Below are positions 35,924 to 45,327 of a stretch of 64,000 bases of DNA, one piece after another (the stretch's first letter is position 1; the number at the start of each line of letters is the position of its first letter). This stretch comes from Microthrixaceae bacterium (GTDB lineage Bacteria > Actinomycetota > Acidimicrobiia > Acidimicrobiales > Poriferisodalaceae), in the NCBI GenBank assembly GCA_011523825.1, contig WTFX01000029.1, forward strand, positions 157,920 through 221,919, given 5' to 3'. The notes beneath the pieces are model-generated. The model worked only from the letters and a program-made list of their open reading frames with translations. It had not been told where the DNA came from and did no database searches. Position numbers and translations under genes: made by a program.

Positions 35924-36928
35924 TCACGAAGAGATCTCCGCCACGCTGACCGGGCGTCCCTCGCGGGCGGAACGGGTGGCCGCCAGCGCGATAGCCAAGC
36001 ATGCCCGGCCGTCTTCCAGCGTCACAGGCGGCTGCCCGCCCGCCAGCACCTCGACGAAGGCAGCCCACTCCGCACGGTACGACTCGGCATACCGCTCAGT
36101 GAAGAACCACGGCATCGGCGCAGAGGTTGTTCCTGCTGGGCCGGAACGAACGGCGCCGTGGACGGTCGGGTTCCGCGATGCCATCGCACCGGCGCTGCCG
36201 AAGGCCTCGACCCGCTGGTCGTAGCCGTAGACCGCCTGCCGGCTGTTGTCGATGGTCGTGATGGTTCCGTCGGCGTGAGTCAGCACCGCCACAGCGGTGT
36301 CCCAATCGCCCAGCTCGCCGATCGCGGGATCGATGCGCACCGCGCCGGCGGCGTACACCTCCGCGACCTCAGCGCCGGTCACGAAGCGCGCCATGTCGAA
36401 ATCGTGGATCATCATGTCGGCGAAGATGCCGCCCGAGCCGGCGACATAGTCGTGCGGTGGGGGTGCCGGATCGCGGCTCGTGATCCGAACGACGTGGAGC
36501 TCGCCGAGCTCGCCGTCGCGGGCAGCCGTGGCAACGGCGCGGTGCGACGGGTCGAAGCGGCGGTTGAAGCCCAATTGCACCGCCGTGCCTGCGGCCGCGA
36601 TGGCCGAGACGGCGCGTTCGGCCTCGGCCAGATCCAGCGAGATGGGCTTTTCGCAGAAGGCAGGCAGCCCGGCTGCTGCTGCCTCGGTGATCAAATCGAC
36701 GTGCGATTCCGTGGGCGAGCAGATGGCCACGGCATCGACATCGGATCGGGCCATGAGCGCTGACGGGCTGTCGGCCACAGGCACGTCCAGCTCCGCTGCG
36801 AGCGACGCCGATGCCACCGGAACGGTGTCGCACACGGCAGCCAGGCGTAGGCCTTCGATGCCGGCCAGATGGCGCGCATGCAGCTGGCCGATACGGCCGC
36901 AGCCGATGAGCCCGATGCCCGCAGTCAC
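35924..36928 (-). CDS. iolG: Inositol 2-dehydrogenase (Gfo/Idh/MocA family)
   Basis: IolG oxidises myo-inositol to 2-keto-myo-inositol with NAD. The 334-residue protein has the Rossmann loop GLIGCGRIGQLHARHL, the catalytic Lys K94 in FCEKPISLDL, GFNRRFDPSH, and GGIFADMMIHDFDMARF, in which D171 and H175 match the catalytic pair of Bacillus IolG. This makes inositol dehydrogenase a better fit than the generic family label. Its start overlaps the iolD stop by four bases, giving translational coupling. It is the last gene of the operon. Confidence 0.88.
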   Translation of the reverse strand: MTAGIGLIGCGRIGQLHARHLAGIEGLRLAAVCDTVPVASASLAAELDVPVADSPSALMARSDVDAVAICSPTESHVDLITEAAAAGLPAFCEKPISLDLAEAERAVSAIAAAGTAVQLGFNRRFDPSHRAVATAARDGELGELHVVRITSRDPAPPPHDYVAGSGGIFADMMIHDFDMARFVTGAEVAEVYAAGAVRIDPAIGELGDWDTAVAVLTHADGTITTIDNSRQAVYGYDQRVEAFGSAGAMASRNPTVHGAVRSGPAGTTSAPMPWFFTERYAESYRAEWAAFVEVLAGGQPPVTLEDGRACLAIALAATRSAREGRPVSVAEISS

Positions 36929-38856
36929 AGGCCTCGCCGTTGAGCAGCCATTGCCTCGGCCATCTCTGCGGCAGCCGTGGCGATCTCGGGCCGGTCACTG
37001 GTTTCGGGCACGCCCACTTGCCATGCCGCGCCGCCCTCGGTCCAGGACGTGGGGTGCGTGGCCAGCACAATCACACAGGTGCGCTCGGAACCCTTCGCCC
37101 GCTCCAGGGCTGCCTCCAGCTCTGCGATGGTGGCGACGGTTTCCGACGCGCAGCCCATGGACGCAGCGTGCGCGGCGAAGTCGACATGGAGGGGTGCTGC
37201 ACCTGATCGATCGACCATCCCCGATGGAGTCTGGGTCATGGTGTCGACGAGGAAGTTGTTGAATGACTCGCCGCCTTGAGCTCGCTGCAGCCGATTGATG
37301 ACCGCAAAGCCGCCGTTGTCGCAGACCACCACCGTGATCGGGTGACCGCTCAGCACCGAGCTGTACAGATCAGAGTTCATCATCAGGTACGAGCCGTCGC
37401 CGATGAGGGCGACAACGTCTCGCTCGGGCAGCGCCTGCTTCGCACCCCACGCACCGGAGATCTCGTATCCCATTGTCGAGTAGCCGTACTCGCAGTCGAA
37501 GGAATGCTCGACGTCGCTGCGCCAGCCGTTCACGGTCTCGCCCGGCAGGCCGCCGGCCGCTGTGACCACGTAGGTCCGCTCATCGGCCGCTCGTGACACC
37601 GCTCCCACCACCTGGGCATAGGTCGGCAATGTTGTCCGAGATCCGCCGGCTTCCGGTGCGGCGAGCTTGTCGATGTAGGCGTGGTACTGGGCTGTCTCGG
37701 TCTCAGCACGCGCCGTCCAGTCGGCGGGCGCCCGGTAGTCGCCGACGGCCGAGTCCAGCTCAACGAGTCCCTCGCGAGCGTCGGCGACCAGCGGCAGGCT
37801 GCCGTGCTTGGTCGCGTCGAACCTCGCTGTATTGAGCCCGACAAACGTCGTGGCGTGGTCGAACACGGTCCACGAGCCGGTTGCGAAGTCGCCCAGCCGA
37901 GTGCCGACCGCCACGATCACGTCAGCGGCACCGGCCATCGCGTTCGCAGAGACACAGCCCGTCACGCCGATCGGGCCGCAGGCGAGCGCGTGGCTGGACG
38001 GGAAGCTGGTGCGGCCGGCCACGGTCTCGACGACCGGGATGCCATGGCGCTCGGCAAAACCGCGCAGCTCGGCCTCGGCCATCGACCAGCGCACGCCCCC
38101 GCCGCTGATGAGCAGCGGGCGCTTCGCAGCAGCCAGCGCAGCCGCCGCGGCTGCGAGCTCGCGCCGGTCGGGGCGCGGGCGCCTTATCCGATGCACCACC
38201 GGCTCGAAGAAGCCGTGCGGAAAGGAGTACGTCTGTGCCTGGACGTCCTGTGGCAGCCCGATGAAGGCCGGACCGCAGTCAGCAGGATCCAGCATCGTCG
38301 CCACCGCGTTCGGCAGGCTCGACAGGACCTGCTCGGGCGTCGTGAGCCGGTCCCAGAAGCGGACCACGGATCGGAACGCGTCATTGACCGTCATCGACGG
38401 ATCGCCGAAGTGCTCCACCTGCTGCAGCACCGGGTCGGGCAGTCGATGGCTGAAGGTGTCCCCCGACAACAGCAGCAGCGGCATGCGATTGGCGTGCGCA
38501 ACTGCTGCGGCGGTGACCATGTTGGTGGCGCCGGGACCGATGGAGCTGGTGGCCGCCATGATCCGGCGGCGGCGCATGGCCCGTGCATAGCCGACACCCG
38601 CCAGCGCCATGCCCTGCTCGTTCTGCCCGCGCCACGTGGGCAGCTCGTGGCGAGCCCGGCGCAGCTCGGGTCCCAGGCACGTCACATTGCCATGGCCGAA
38701 GATCGCATACACGCCCCCGAACAGCGGCACTGACTCGCCGTCGGAGACCGCTGCCAACTGGGAGGCGGCATCACGGTCGAGATCGTCCAGTGCGATGCGC
38801 TGTGCTGCGAGACAACGGACAACGGCGCCGGCGGTCGTCAGCTTGATGTCGGCCAT
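36925..38856 (-). CDS. iolD: 3D-(3,5/4)-trihydroxycyclohexane-1,2-dione hydrolase IolD
   Basis: IolD is a thiamine-diphosphate enzyme that hydrolyses the cyclic dione to 5-deoxy-D-glucuronate in inositol catabolism. The 643-residue length fits IolD rather than the shorter acetolactate synthases. The catalytic Glu is E80 in RGQNEQGMALAG. The central domain has DVIVAVGTRLGDF. The ThDP-binding segment is ALIGDGSYLMMNSDLYSSV near residue 480, a sequence typical of IolD. GGGAG precedes the ATG. It sits between a Gfo/Idh/MocA oxidoreductase and iolG in the operon. Confidence 0.93.
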   Translation of the reverse strand: MADIKLTTAGAVVRCLAAQRIALDDLDRDAASQLAAVSDGESVPLFGGVYAIFGHGNVTCLGPELRRARHELPTWRGQNEQGMALAGVGYARAMRRRRIMAATSSIGPGATNMVTAAAVAHANRMPLLLLSGDTFSHRLPDPVLQQVEHFGDPSMTVNDAFRSVVRFWDRLTTPEQVLSSLPNAVATMLDPADCGPAFIGLPQDVQAQTYSFPHGFFEPVVHRIRRPRPDRRELAAAAAALAAAKRPLLISGGGVRWSMAEAELRGFAERHGIPVVETVAGRTSFPSSHALACGPIGVTGCVSANAMAGAADVIVAVGTRLGDFATGSWTVFDHATTFVGLNTARFDATKHGSLPLVADAREGLVELDSAVGDYRAPADWTARAETETAQYHAYIDKLAAPEAGGSRTTLPTYAQVVGAVSRAADERTYVVTAAGGLPGETVNGWRSDVEHSFDCEYGYSTMGYEISGAWGAKQALPERDVVALIGDGSYLMMNSDLYSSVLSGHPITVVVCDNGGFAVINRLQRAQGGESFNNFLVDTMTQTPSGMVDRSGAAPLHVDFAAHAASMGCASETVATIAELEAALERAKGSERTCVIVLATHPTSWTEGGAAWQVGVPETSDRPEIATAAAEMAEAMAAQRRGL

Positions 38857-38920
38857 CGCGGGACTCCCTGTGTGGCTGAGGTGACGGTGCTGGGTTCGGG
38901 ACTCGATTCGGGCGCGCGTT

Positions 38921-40150
38921 TCAGCCGCCAGCGGGACCAGCGGGACAGCTGGGCGTCAACTCGTCGACGTTGGCGCTGGTGAGCGGGATCACATCCTCCC
39001 AGGCGCCGCTCACCCAGCTGCGCAACAGCGCGGCCTGCACGCTGACATAGGCCACGGCCTCGGCGAATCCTGCGGAATGGGGACGTTCGTCGCTGACGGC
39101 CGAGAGGTACTCGTGATCCTCGAGAGCCACAAGGTCCTCGAACCCGATCGCGTTGGCATCTCCTGGGACGAAGGCGCTCTGTCCGGGGTGCCGCTCGCCG
39201 GCCCGGACGGTCGTGTAGCCGCGTTCAGACGTGCTCCCGGCTTTCGGTGCGACGTACAGCTGGAGCTCGTTCATCGTCTCCAGGTTCCAGCTCACCGCAC
39301 CCTCGGTGCCGTAGATGTCGAACGCCATCTGGCTCTCGGGCCCCGCCATCGTGCGACTGACCTCGAACGTGCCCCGCGAGCCGTTGGCGAAGACGGCAAG
39401 AGCTCCGAAGTAGTCCTCATTGGTGACCGGGCCGGTCGGATCGCCCGGTCGCCCGCGGGCGTAGTGGCTTGCGCCCGCCGCGGCGATCGGCCGCTCCGCG
39501 ATGAATGTGGCGCCGCTTCCGATCACCTTGGTGATCGGCCCATTCAGCATCATGGCCAAGTCGACGGCGTGGCTCAGGATGTCGCTGCTGACACCGTGAC
39601 CTGCCTGATCCAATTCGAAACGCCACGACAGCAGACCCAGCGGATCGGCCCCGAACATGGAGAAGAAGCGACCCCGGTAGTTGGTGATCGACCCGAGCGC
39701 GCCGCGGTCGATGAGGGTCTTGGCGTGCTGCACCAGCGGCGCGTAGCGGTAGTTGTAGCCGACGCCGGTGATGCTGCCGGCCGTCTTGGCAGCCTCCAAG
39801 CAGCGCACCGTCTGCGCTGGCGTGCCGCCGACGGGTTTCTCACAGAACACGTGCTTGCCGGCACCGGCCGCCGCAGAGACGATCTGTTCATGCAGCATGT
39901 TCGGCGCGGTGACGTAGACGACATCCACATCGGGACGATCCACGGCGGCCCGCCAGTCGTCGGTTGCGTCGCCGAAGCCGAAGCCCTCGCGCGCCATCGT
40001 GCGCCGCTCCTCCACCGTGTCGGCACACACGACGAGTTCAGGCGTGTAGCTGCGCTCGTCGAACAGGCTCGGAATGCGCATGACCGAGCGCGCGTGCGCC
40101 TGGCCCATCCAGCCGAAGCCCACTACAGCTATGCCCAAGCGCCGTCTCAT
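38921..40150 (-). CDS. Gfo/Idh/MocA-family oxidoreductase, possibly a second cyclitol dehydrogenase
   Basis: A 409-residue NAD(P)-dependent dehydrogenase of the Gfo/Idh/MocA family. The Rossmann loop is VVGFGWMGQAHARS. The catalytic Lys is in VFCEKPVGGT. The C-terminal domain keeps GVGYNYRYAPLV and SDILSHAVDLAMML, where the SHAVD motif supplies the catalytic His. It is longer than the IolG of the same operon and distinct from it, which suggests another stereoisomer (for example scyllo- or chiro-inositol) or a sugar derivative as substrate. That is inference from the operon. It follows the ABC ATPase gene after eight bases. Confidence 0.85.
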   Translation of the reverse strand: MRRRLGIAVVGFGWMGQAHARSVMRIPSLFDERSYTPELVVCADTVEERRTMAREGFGFGDATDDWRAAVDRPDVDVVYVTAPNMLHEQIVSAAAGAGKHVFCEKPVGGTPAQTVRCLEAAKTAGSITGVGYNYRYAPLVQHAKTLIDRGALGSITNYRGRFFSMFGADPLGLLSWRFELDQAGHGVSSDILSHAVDLAMMLNGPITKVIGSGATFIAERPIAAAGASHYARGRPGDPTGPVTNEDYFGALAVFANGSRGTFEVSRTMAGPESQMAFDIYGTEGAVSWNLETMNELQLYVAPKAGSTSERGYTTVRAGERHPGQSAFVPGDANAIGFEDLVALEDHEYLSAVSDERPHSAGFAEAVAYVSVQAALLRSWVSGAWEDVIPLTSANVDELTPSCPAGPAGG

Positions 40151-40158
40151 CGACAGGC

Positions 40159-40935
40159 TCAGTGCGTCGCCAGCTCGTGCTGCAGCGCTTCGAGCTCCGC
40201 CCCGCCGGCCATCATCTGGGTGAGTTCGGCCTGCGAGATGTCTTGCTTGGCGAAGTTGCCCATGGAATGACCGCGATTGAGGATCACGAAGCGATCGCCG
40301 ACCGGGTAGGCGTGGTTGGGATTGTGCGTGATGAATATGACCGCGAGTCCGCGATCTCGTGCCTCAACGATGCGGCGCAGGACGACTCCGGACTGCTTCA
40401 CGCCGAGCGCTGAGGTGGGCTCGTCGAGGATCAGCACACGGGCGCCGAAGTAGCTGGCTCGTGCGATCGCCACCGATTGGCGCTCACCGCCGGACAGCGT
40501 GCCGACCGGCTGCTCCGTGTCGCGGATGTCGATGCCCATCTCGGCGAGCTGCTCTTTGGCGATCTGCTTGGCCTTCTCGATGTCGATCTGGCGGAACGGC
40601 CCGAAGCCCCTGGTGGGTTCGGCGCCGAGGAAGAAATTCCGCCAAACCGACATGAGCGGCACCATGGCCAAGTCCTGGTAGACGGTGGCGATGCCGGCTG
40701 CGAGAGCGGCGCGGGGCGAGGAGAACGTGACCTCCTCGCCTTCGAGCAGGAGCTGGCCCTCGTCGTGCTGATGCACGCCGGCGAGGATCTTGATGAAGGT
40801 CGACTTGCCGGCGCCGTTGTCGCCGAGCACGCACGTCACCTCGCCGGGGTTGACCGTGGTGGACACCCCGGTGAGAGCGATGATGTTGCCGTAGAACTTC
40901 GAGATGCCGCGGAGCTCGATCAGTGAGTCGCTCAT
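40159..40935 (-). CDS. Sugar/cyclitol ABC transporter ATP-binding protein (FrcA-like, single cassette)
   Basis: A 258-residue ABC ATPase with Walker [10 protein letters not shown] (38-46), the signature [13 protein letters not shown], Walker [13 protein letters not shown] and a switch His in [10 protein letters not shown]. It belongs with the CUT2 sugar importers, whose ATPase usually has two fused cassettes of about 500 residues (RbsA); this one has a single cassette like FrcA, so two copies would form the dimer. The start overlaps the permease stop by four bases. Partners are the permease at 40932 and the lipoprotein at 43235. Confidence 0.93.
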   Translation of the reverse strand: MSDSLIELRGISKFYGNIIALTGVSTTVNPGEVTCVLGDNGAGKSTFIKILAGVHQHDEGQLLLEGEEVTFSSPRAALAAGIATVYQDLAMVPLMSVWRNFFLGAEPTRGFGPFRQIDIEKAKQIAKEQLAEMGIDIRDTEQPVGTLSGGERQSVAIARASYFGARVLILDEPTSALGVKQSGVVLRRIVEARDRGLAVIFITHNPNHAYPVGDRFVILNRGHSMGNFAKQDISQAELTQMMAGGAELEALQHELATH

Positions 40936-43226
40936 GACTCGCCTCCGACCGGCGCTGCATCGTCGGCCGACTCCGCTGGCACGGGCGGGTCAGGCCCGTC
41001 TGCGTCTTCGTCGTCGGGGTCGCCGCGCGCCGACTGCGACCGCTCCGCCCGCTGGCGGACATAGTTGTTCACGATGACGGCAACCACCAGCAGGCCGCCG
41101 AGCACGAGGAAGCGCCAGTCGGTGTTCCAGCGTGCGAAGCCGATGCCCTGGCTGATCATCCCCCAGATGAGTGCGCCGATCCCCGCGCCGATCGCCGATC
41201 CGTAGCCACCCGTCAGCAGGTTGCCGCCCACCACGGCCACGATGATGTAGCGAAATTCGTTGCCGTCGCCGACGTTGGCCTGCACCGAGTTGAGGCGGAA
41301 TGCGATGAGCATGCCCGCGACCCAGGCACAGACCGACACCAGCATGAACAGCGTCGTCTTGGTGCGGGCGGCCGGGACGCCCACCGACCGGGCGGCGTCC
41401 TTGTTGCCGCCGACGGCGAAAGTCCAGCTGCCGAAGCGTGTCTTTGCCAGCACCCACGCTCCGGCTGCGGCGAACAGCAGGTAGAAGAGCACCGAGACCC
41501 GGAACCGGGTGACCGCCTGGGTCGCCTCTTCCTCCAGGGTGGTGATGAACATCAGCTTGACCGCGAGCGCCAAGCCTGCAGCCGTCAGGCCAACCGTCAC
41601 GAGGGGCCGGCCCATCCCTTCGTCGCTGCTGAACAGCAACCGGTAGAAGGTGCCGACCGCGAAGATGCCCAGCGCGATCGCGCCGCCCTTGGCAGCACCG
41701 GTCGAGAGCGCGTAGAGCAGGCCGTCGCCGTCGATCAGCTCGATCACCGCGAACACGACGGCAGCAGCACCGCCGGCAGTCAGCGCGACGCGAGGCCACA
41801 TCCCCATCTGCGGCACTGGCACCGCCGTGGTGCGACGCTGCGCAAGAGCCCGGGCCACCGCAGTGGCCGCGAGCGCGAGCGCGATCAGCAGCAGCACCGA
41901 GAACAGCTCGACACGCAGCTTGCGCGACGCCGACTCGGCCTGCACCACGAATGCTGCGACGGCGACGATGGCGGCCGTGGCCATCGGCAGCCACAGCGAC
42001 AGGTCGGCTCGCGCCGTCACCAGCATCAGCGCCACCACGCCGGCCACCGCGAGACCGCCGAACAGCAGGGCCCGCGCAGCCTGGATGGTCATCATGAAGC
42101 TGATCGCAGGCAGCAGGGCCACGATGACGCCGATGACCGGCGCGCTCGAGCGGACGTGGCCGGTCGCAGCGAGCGCGGCCAGCACCCCGGTGGCGGCGAT
42201 GCCGATGGCGAAGATCACACGCCCGAGGCCGCCGCCGAGGAAGCCGAGCTGGTCAGAGTTGGTGGCGTCCATGACCAGTGCCAGCACCACAGCGACCACC
42301 ACGGCACCGATGCCGATGCCGATCATCCGCAGCGAGCGGCTGTCGAGAGCACCTCTGTGGCGCTGCACCGGCTCGTAGCGGGCACTGCACCAGATCGCGA
42401 CACCCGCCAGCGTCCCGACGGTGATGACGGCTCCCCACAGCCAGTTCGACGCGCTGCCGTCCGTCGTCAGCAGCATGACGAAGCCGAACAGCGGCGTCGC
42501 AACAGCGCCGGCGAACGCACCGGGCGACGCCCACGACGGCGGATCGGGCCGTCGCGTGTAGCTCATCTCGAGCAGCCCCAGCAGCAGTGCGACGCCAGCC
42601 AGCACAAGCAGCCCTGCCCACGCCCAGTCGCGGCCGTCCCAGATGTGCTGGTTGCGGATCCACTCGGCGCCGAAGATGTCGTCCCAGAAGGCGTAGCCCT
42701 GCGCCTCGTCGAGGCCCTCGACGATGACCTTGTTGGTGAACAGCTTGCCGAAGCCGAGTTTGGCGCCGATGAGGATGAAGAACGTGCCCAGCGTCACGAT
42801 GAAACTGGGCAGCGACGTGCGCTCCACCAGCGTGCCGTTGAACCAGCCGATCGCCAGCGCGAAGCACAGCGACAGCGGCACAGCCAGGTGCAGGCTGAAC
42901 CCCGCACCCCCCAGCTCACCCACCTCGCGGCTCATCAGGATGACGAAGATGGCGGTGGCCCCCGTCATCGCGCCCGACGACAGGTCGAACTCGCCGCCGA
43001 TCATCAGCAACGCCACCGGCACCGCCATGATGCCGAGCAGCGCCGCTACATCGAGGAAGTTGGCGGTGCCCCCGGCGGTGCCGAAGGCTTCCGATGTCAG
43101 CCAGAACAGCAGCCACACGCCGGCGAGGCCCAGCAGCGCACCAATCTCAGGACGGGTGAGCAGCTGTTGAATCGGCCCGCGATACGCGAGCCGTTCATCG
43201 GCCCCGCCGGCGGTGAAGGCCGCCAC
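40932..43226 (-). CDS. RbsC-like ABC permease with a large hydrophobic insertion
   Basis: A 764-residue permease; RbsC-type proteins are usually near 320-400. The N-terminal part (to about 190) matches the family: [27 protein letters not shown] and [24 protein letters not shown]. The family sequence resumes near 590 with [21 protein letters not shown], then [30 protein letters not shown]. Between them lie about 400 residues with roughly ten to twelve further hydrophobic segments, giving about twenty in all. The C-terminus is a charged, acidic tail. The frame is intact throughout and sits in a tight operon, so this is not an assembly of two genes. It probably moves inositol or a related cyclitol; what the extra region does is unknown. 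Confidence 0.88.
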   Translation of the reverse strand: MAAFTAGGADERLAYRGPIQQLLTRPEIGALLGLAGVWLLFWLTSEAFGTAGGTANFLDVAALLGIMAVPVALLMIGGEFDLSSGAMTGATAIFVILMSREVGELGGAGFSLHLAVPLSLCFALAIGWFNGTLVERTSLPSFIVTLGTFFILIGAKLGFGKLFTNKVIVEGLDEAQGYAFWDDIFGAEWIRNQHIWDGRDWAWAGLLVLAGVALLLGLLEMSYTRRPDPPSWASPGAFAGAVATPLFGFVMLLTTDGSASNWLWGAVITVGTLAGVAIWCSARYEPVQRHRGALDSRSLRMIGIGIGAVVVAVVLALVMDATNSDQLGFLGGGLGRVIFAIGIAATGVLAALAATGHVRSSAPVIGVIVALLPAISFMMTIQAARALLFGGLAVAGVVALMLVTARADLSLWLPMATAAIVAVAAFVVQAESASRKLRVELFSVLLLIALALAATAVARALAQRRTTAVPVPQMGMWPRVALTAGGAAAVVFAVIELIDGDGLLYALSTGAAKGGAIALGIFAVGTFYRLLFSSDEGMGRPLVTVGLTAAGLALAVKLMFITTLEEEATQAVTRFRVSVLFYLLFAAAGAWVLAKTRFGSWTFAVGGNKDAARSVGVPAARTKTTLFMLVSVCAWVAGMLIAFRLNSVQANVGDGNEFRYIIVAVVGGNLLTGGYGSAIGAGIGALIWGMISQGIGFARWNTDWRFLVLGGLLVVAVIVNNYVRQRAERSQSARGDPDDEDADGPDPPVPAESADDAAPVGGES

Positions 43227-43234
43227 GGGGAGGG

Positions 43235-44266
43235 TTACCTCGTGCCTTCGCTGACGAGCGCGGCGACCTCGGCGGCGTTGTCAGGCGTGACGAAGCCAGG
43301 ACCGGTGAGGATCGGCAGGCCGCCGCCCGCGGTGTTCTGGTTCGTCGCCTGCAGGTGCATGAGGATGACCGGAATGTAGCCCTGCAGGTACTGCTGCTGG
43401 TCGACGGTGAAGGCGATGTCACCCGCTTCGATGGCCGAGATCAGGTCGGATGACAGGTCGAAGCCGCCGATGTGCAGCGTGCGCCCGGCCGACTCGGCGG
43501 CGTCGAGCGCACGCAGCGGCAGGTTCGGGCCCACGCCGAGGACGGCGTCGATGCTGGAGTCGGCGGTGAGGATCGAAGCGATGGTCTGCTCCTGCTCATC
43601 GGGGTTCGCGTCAAGACCGACGAACTCCGAGGTCACCTGGCCGTCGAAGGTCTCCGCAAGACCCTGGCAGCGCTCTTCGAGGCCGATGTTGGCCTGCTCC
43701 TGGCGAGCACAGAGCACATGCGTTGCGCCAAGGGCGTTGAAGCGCTCACCGGCGCCGTTGCCAGCCACGATCTCGGTCTGGCCAATGTGGGTCACCGCGC
43801 CGAGATCCTTGTAGTTGTTGACACCGGAGTTCAGCGTGTAGAGCGGGATGCCCGCCGCCACGACCGCACGGGCGGCCGCTTCGAGACCTGCCGGGTCCGC
43901 CAGGGAGATGGCGATGCCGTCAGAACCGTCGGCGATCGCACCCTCGATTGCCTGCGACTGAGCCTGTGCATCGTTGTTCGCTCCGAAGTAGACGACGTCG
44001 CAGCCGACGGCTTCGGCCGCGTCCGCTACCGCTACCTCTACGACCGACCAGAACGTGCCCGAGTCGCCGTGGGTGATCACGTGATAGGTCTTGTCGCAGT
44101 CGCTCTGGGTGAGCGTGACCTCGGTCGCATCCGATGCGGCCTCGGTCGTCTCGGCCGGCGCCGGTGCGTCCGGCTCGTCAGCGGTGTCGCCGTCGTCACT
44201 CGAGCACGCTGCCGCCAGCAGTGTGATGACTGCGAGCAGCGAGATCAGTTTGTAGATGCGCTTCAT
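43235..44266 (-). CDS. Sugar/cyclitol ABC transporter substrate-binding lipoprotein (RbsB-like)
   Basis: A 343-residue extracellular binding protein for the CUT2-type importer. The N-terminus KRIYKLISLLAVITLLAAAC is a lipoprotein signal with the lipid-modified Cys at position 21. An acidic linker rich in Asp, Glu and Ala follows. The mature fold shows the periplasmic-binding pattern of the RbsB/LacI type, with AIADGSDGIAISLADPAGL and DAVLGVGPNLPLRAL. The ATG at 44266 follows GGGAGGA; the open frame extends upstream but without a signal sequence. It lies between iolE and the permease and should deliver the ligand to it. Confidence 0.92.
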   Translation of the reverse strand: MKRIYKLISLLAVITLLAAACSSDDGDTADEPDAPAPAETTEAASDATEVTLTQSDCDKTYHVITHGDSGTFWSVVEVAVADAAEAVGCDVVYFGANNDAQAQSQAIEGAIADGSDGIAISLADPAGLEAAARAVVAAGIPLYTLNSGVNNYKDLGAVTHIGQTEIVAGNGAGERFNALGATHVLCARQEQANIGLEERCQGLAETFDGQVTSEFVGLDANPDEQEQTIASILTADSSIDAVLGVGPNLPLRALDAAESAGRTLHIGGFDLSSDLISAIEAGDIAFTVDQQQYLQGYIPVILMHLQATNQNTAGGGLPILTGPGFVTPDNAAEVAALVSEGTR

Positions 44267-44327
44267 TCTGTACGTCCTCCCGGGTACGTGAAATGGCACG
44301 ACGCCTGCACCCGATTCCCCTGGGGTG

Positions 44328-45221
44328 CTAGCGCGCGAGATCGAAGTCTTGCACAAACTGCAGGCTCTGAACGACGCCGTGCCGCAACCGTTCCACATCG
44401 TCGGCATCCGGTCCGCTGAGCGCCGCATCCTGTTCGAGGACATACCACAGGTCGGGCCGCGCCTGCTCCAAGGCGCGGATGATCTCGGTCAGCGGAACGA
44501 CACCCTGACCCAAGGGCGGGAAGAGTCCCTGCTGCACCGCGCTCATCAGGCTGATCTCGCCCCGGCGCAGGCGCTGCCCAACCGTGGCGTCAACGTCTTT
44601 GAGGTGCACCAGCCCGATGCGACCGCTGTGACTGCCGACCAATGCTGCGGGATCGGTGCCGCCCAAGGTGAGATGCGCCGTGTCGAGCACAAGCTGCGTG
44701 TCGGTGTGCTCGAGCACTGCTCGTGTCTCGGCGTCGTCTTGGATCAGAGAGTCGACGTGGGGGTGGAATGCATGTCTCATCCCCGATCGCGCGGTCACCT
44801 CGTCGATCGCCGCAAGACCTGCAAACACACGGTTCCACTGCGCGTCGTCAAGTCGAGGACGCTGCCAGTCATCGTGGTCGAAGACCGGGCAGCTGACGAA
44901 CCAGATTCCGCCCGCGGAGGCCATCTGGTCGACGACCGAAGCCACGCGCGCCATCTCGGCCTCAAGGCGCTCGGGATCGTGCAGCACCACGGCGACGAAA
45001 CCGCCGAGCAGCGACAGCCCGTGGCGCCCCAGCACTGCGGCGAGCTCGTTACCGTCAGCCGGCAAAAAGCCCACTGAACCGAATTCCGTGCGCGTGAAGC
45101 CCAGGGCAGCCATGTCGGAGAGGACTTCGTCGGGGCTGAGCTGGTATCCCCATCCCGGCACCTCGCATACGCCCCATGTGATCGGGGCAGCAGCCAGGCG
45201 CTCACGCAGTGATCTACCCAT
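44328..45221 (-). CDS. iolE: Inosose dehydratase-like TIM-barrel protein IolE
   Basis: A 297-residue xylose-isomerase-like TIM-barrel protein. The N-terminal APITWGVCEVPGWGYQLSP is characteristic of IolE, which dehydrates 2-keto-myo-inositol to the cyclic dione used by IolD. Metal-site residues are suggested by HPHVDSLIQ, VLDTAHLTLGG and LVHLKDVD. GGGAGG precedes the ATG. It is the first gene of the operon, so the promoter should be in the 106-base gap 45222-45327, which contains TTGACG on the minus strand but no convincing full promoter. An epimerase is the alternative; the operon favours IolE. Confidence 0.87.
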   Translation of the reverse strand: MGRSLRERLAAAPITWGVCEVPGWGYQLSPDEVLSDMAALGFTRTEFGSVGFLPADGNELAAVLGRHGLSLLGGFVAVVLHDPERLEAEMARVASVVDQMASAGGIWFVSCPVFDHDDWQRPRLDDAQWNRVFAGLAAIDEVTARSGMRHAFHPHVDSLIQDDAETRAVLEHTDTQLVLDTAHLTLGGTDPAALVGSHSGRIGLVHLKDVDATVGQRLRRGEISLMSAVQQGLFPPLGQGVVPLTEIIRALEQARPDLWYVLEQDAALSGPDADDVERLRHGVVQSLQFVQDFDLAR

Positions 45222-45327
45222 CTACGCCTCCCAAATCCGGCTGATAGTGACACGAATCCGTCAACCGTTCCACGGACCGCCGCAGCCAAGTGACCATTGT
45301 GCGCGCGCCGCGCGGTGGCGCAGGTAC

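Noticed and set aside
40932..43226. Two separate permease genes merged by a sequencing error
   Set aside because: The frame is open throughout, the middle segment is not a second permease, and the flanking gene overlaps are normal.
45222..45327. Promoter and LacI operator for the inositol operon
   Set aside because: TTGACG is visible on the minus strand, but no -10 element at suitable spacing and no clear even-centred palindrome was found.
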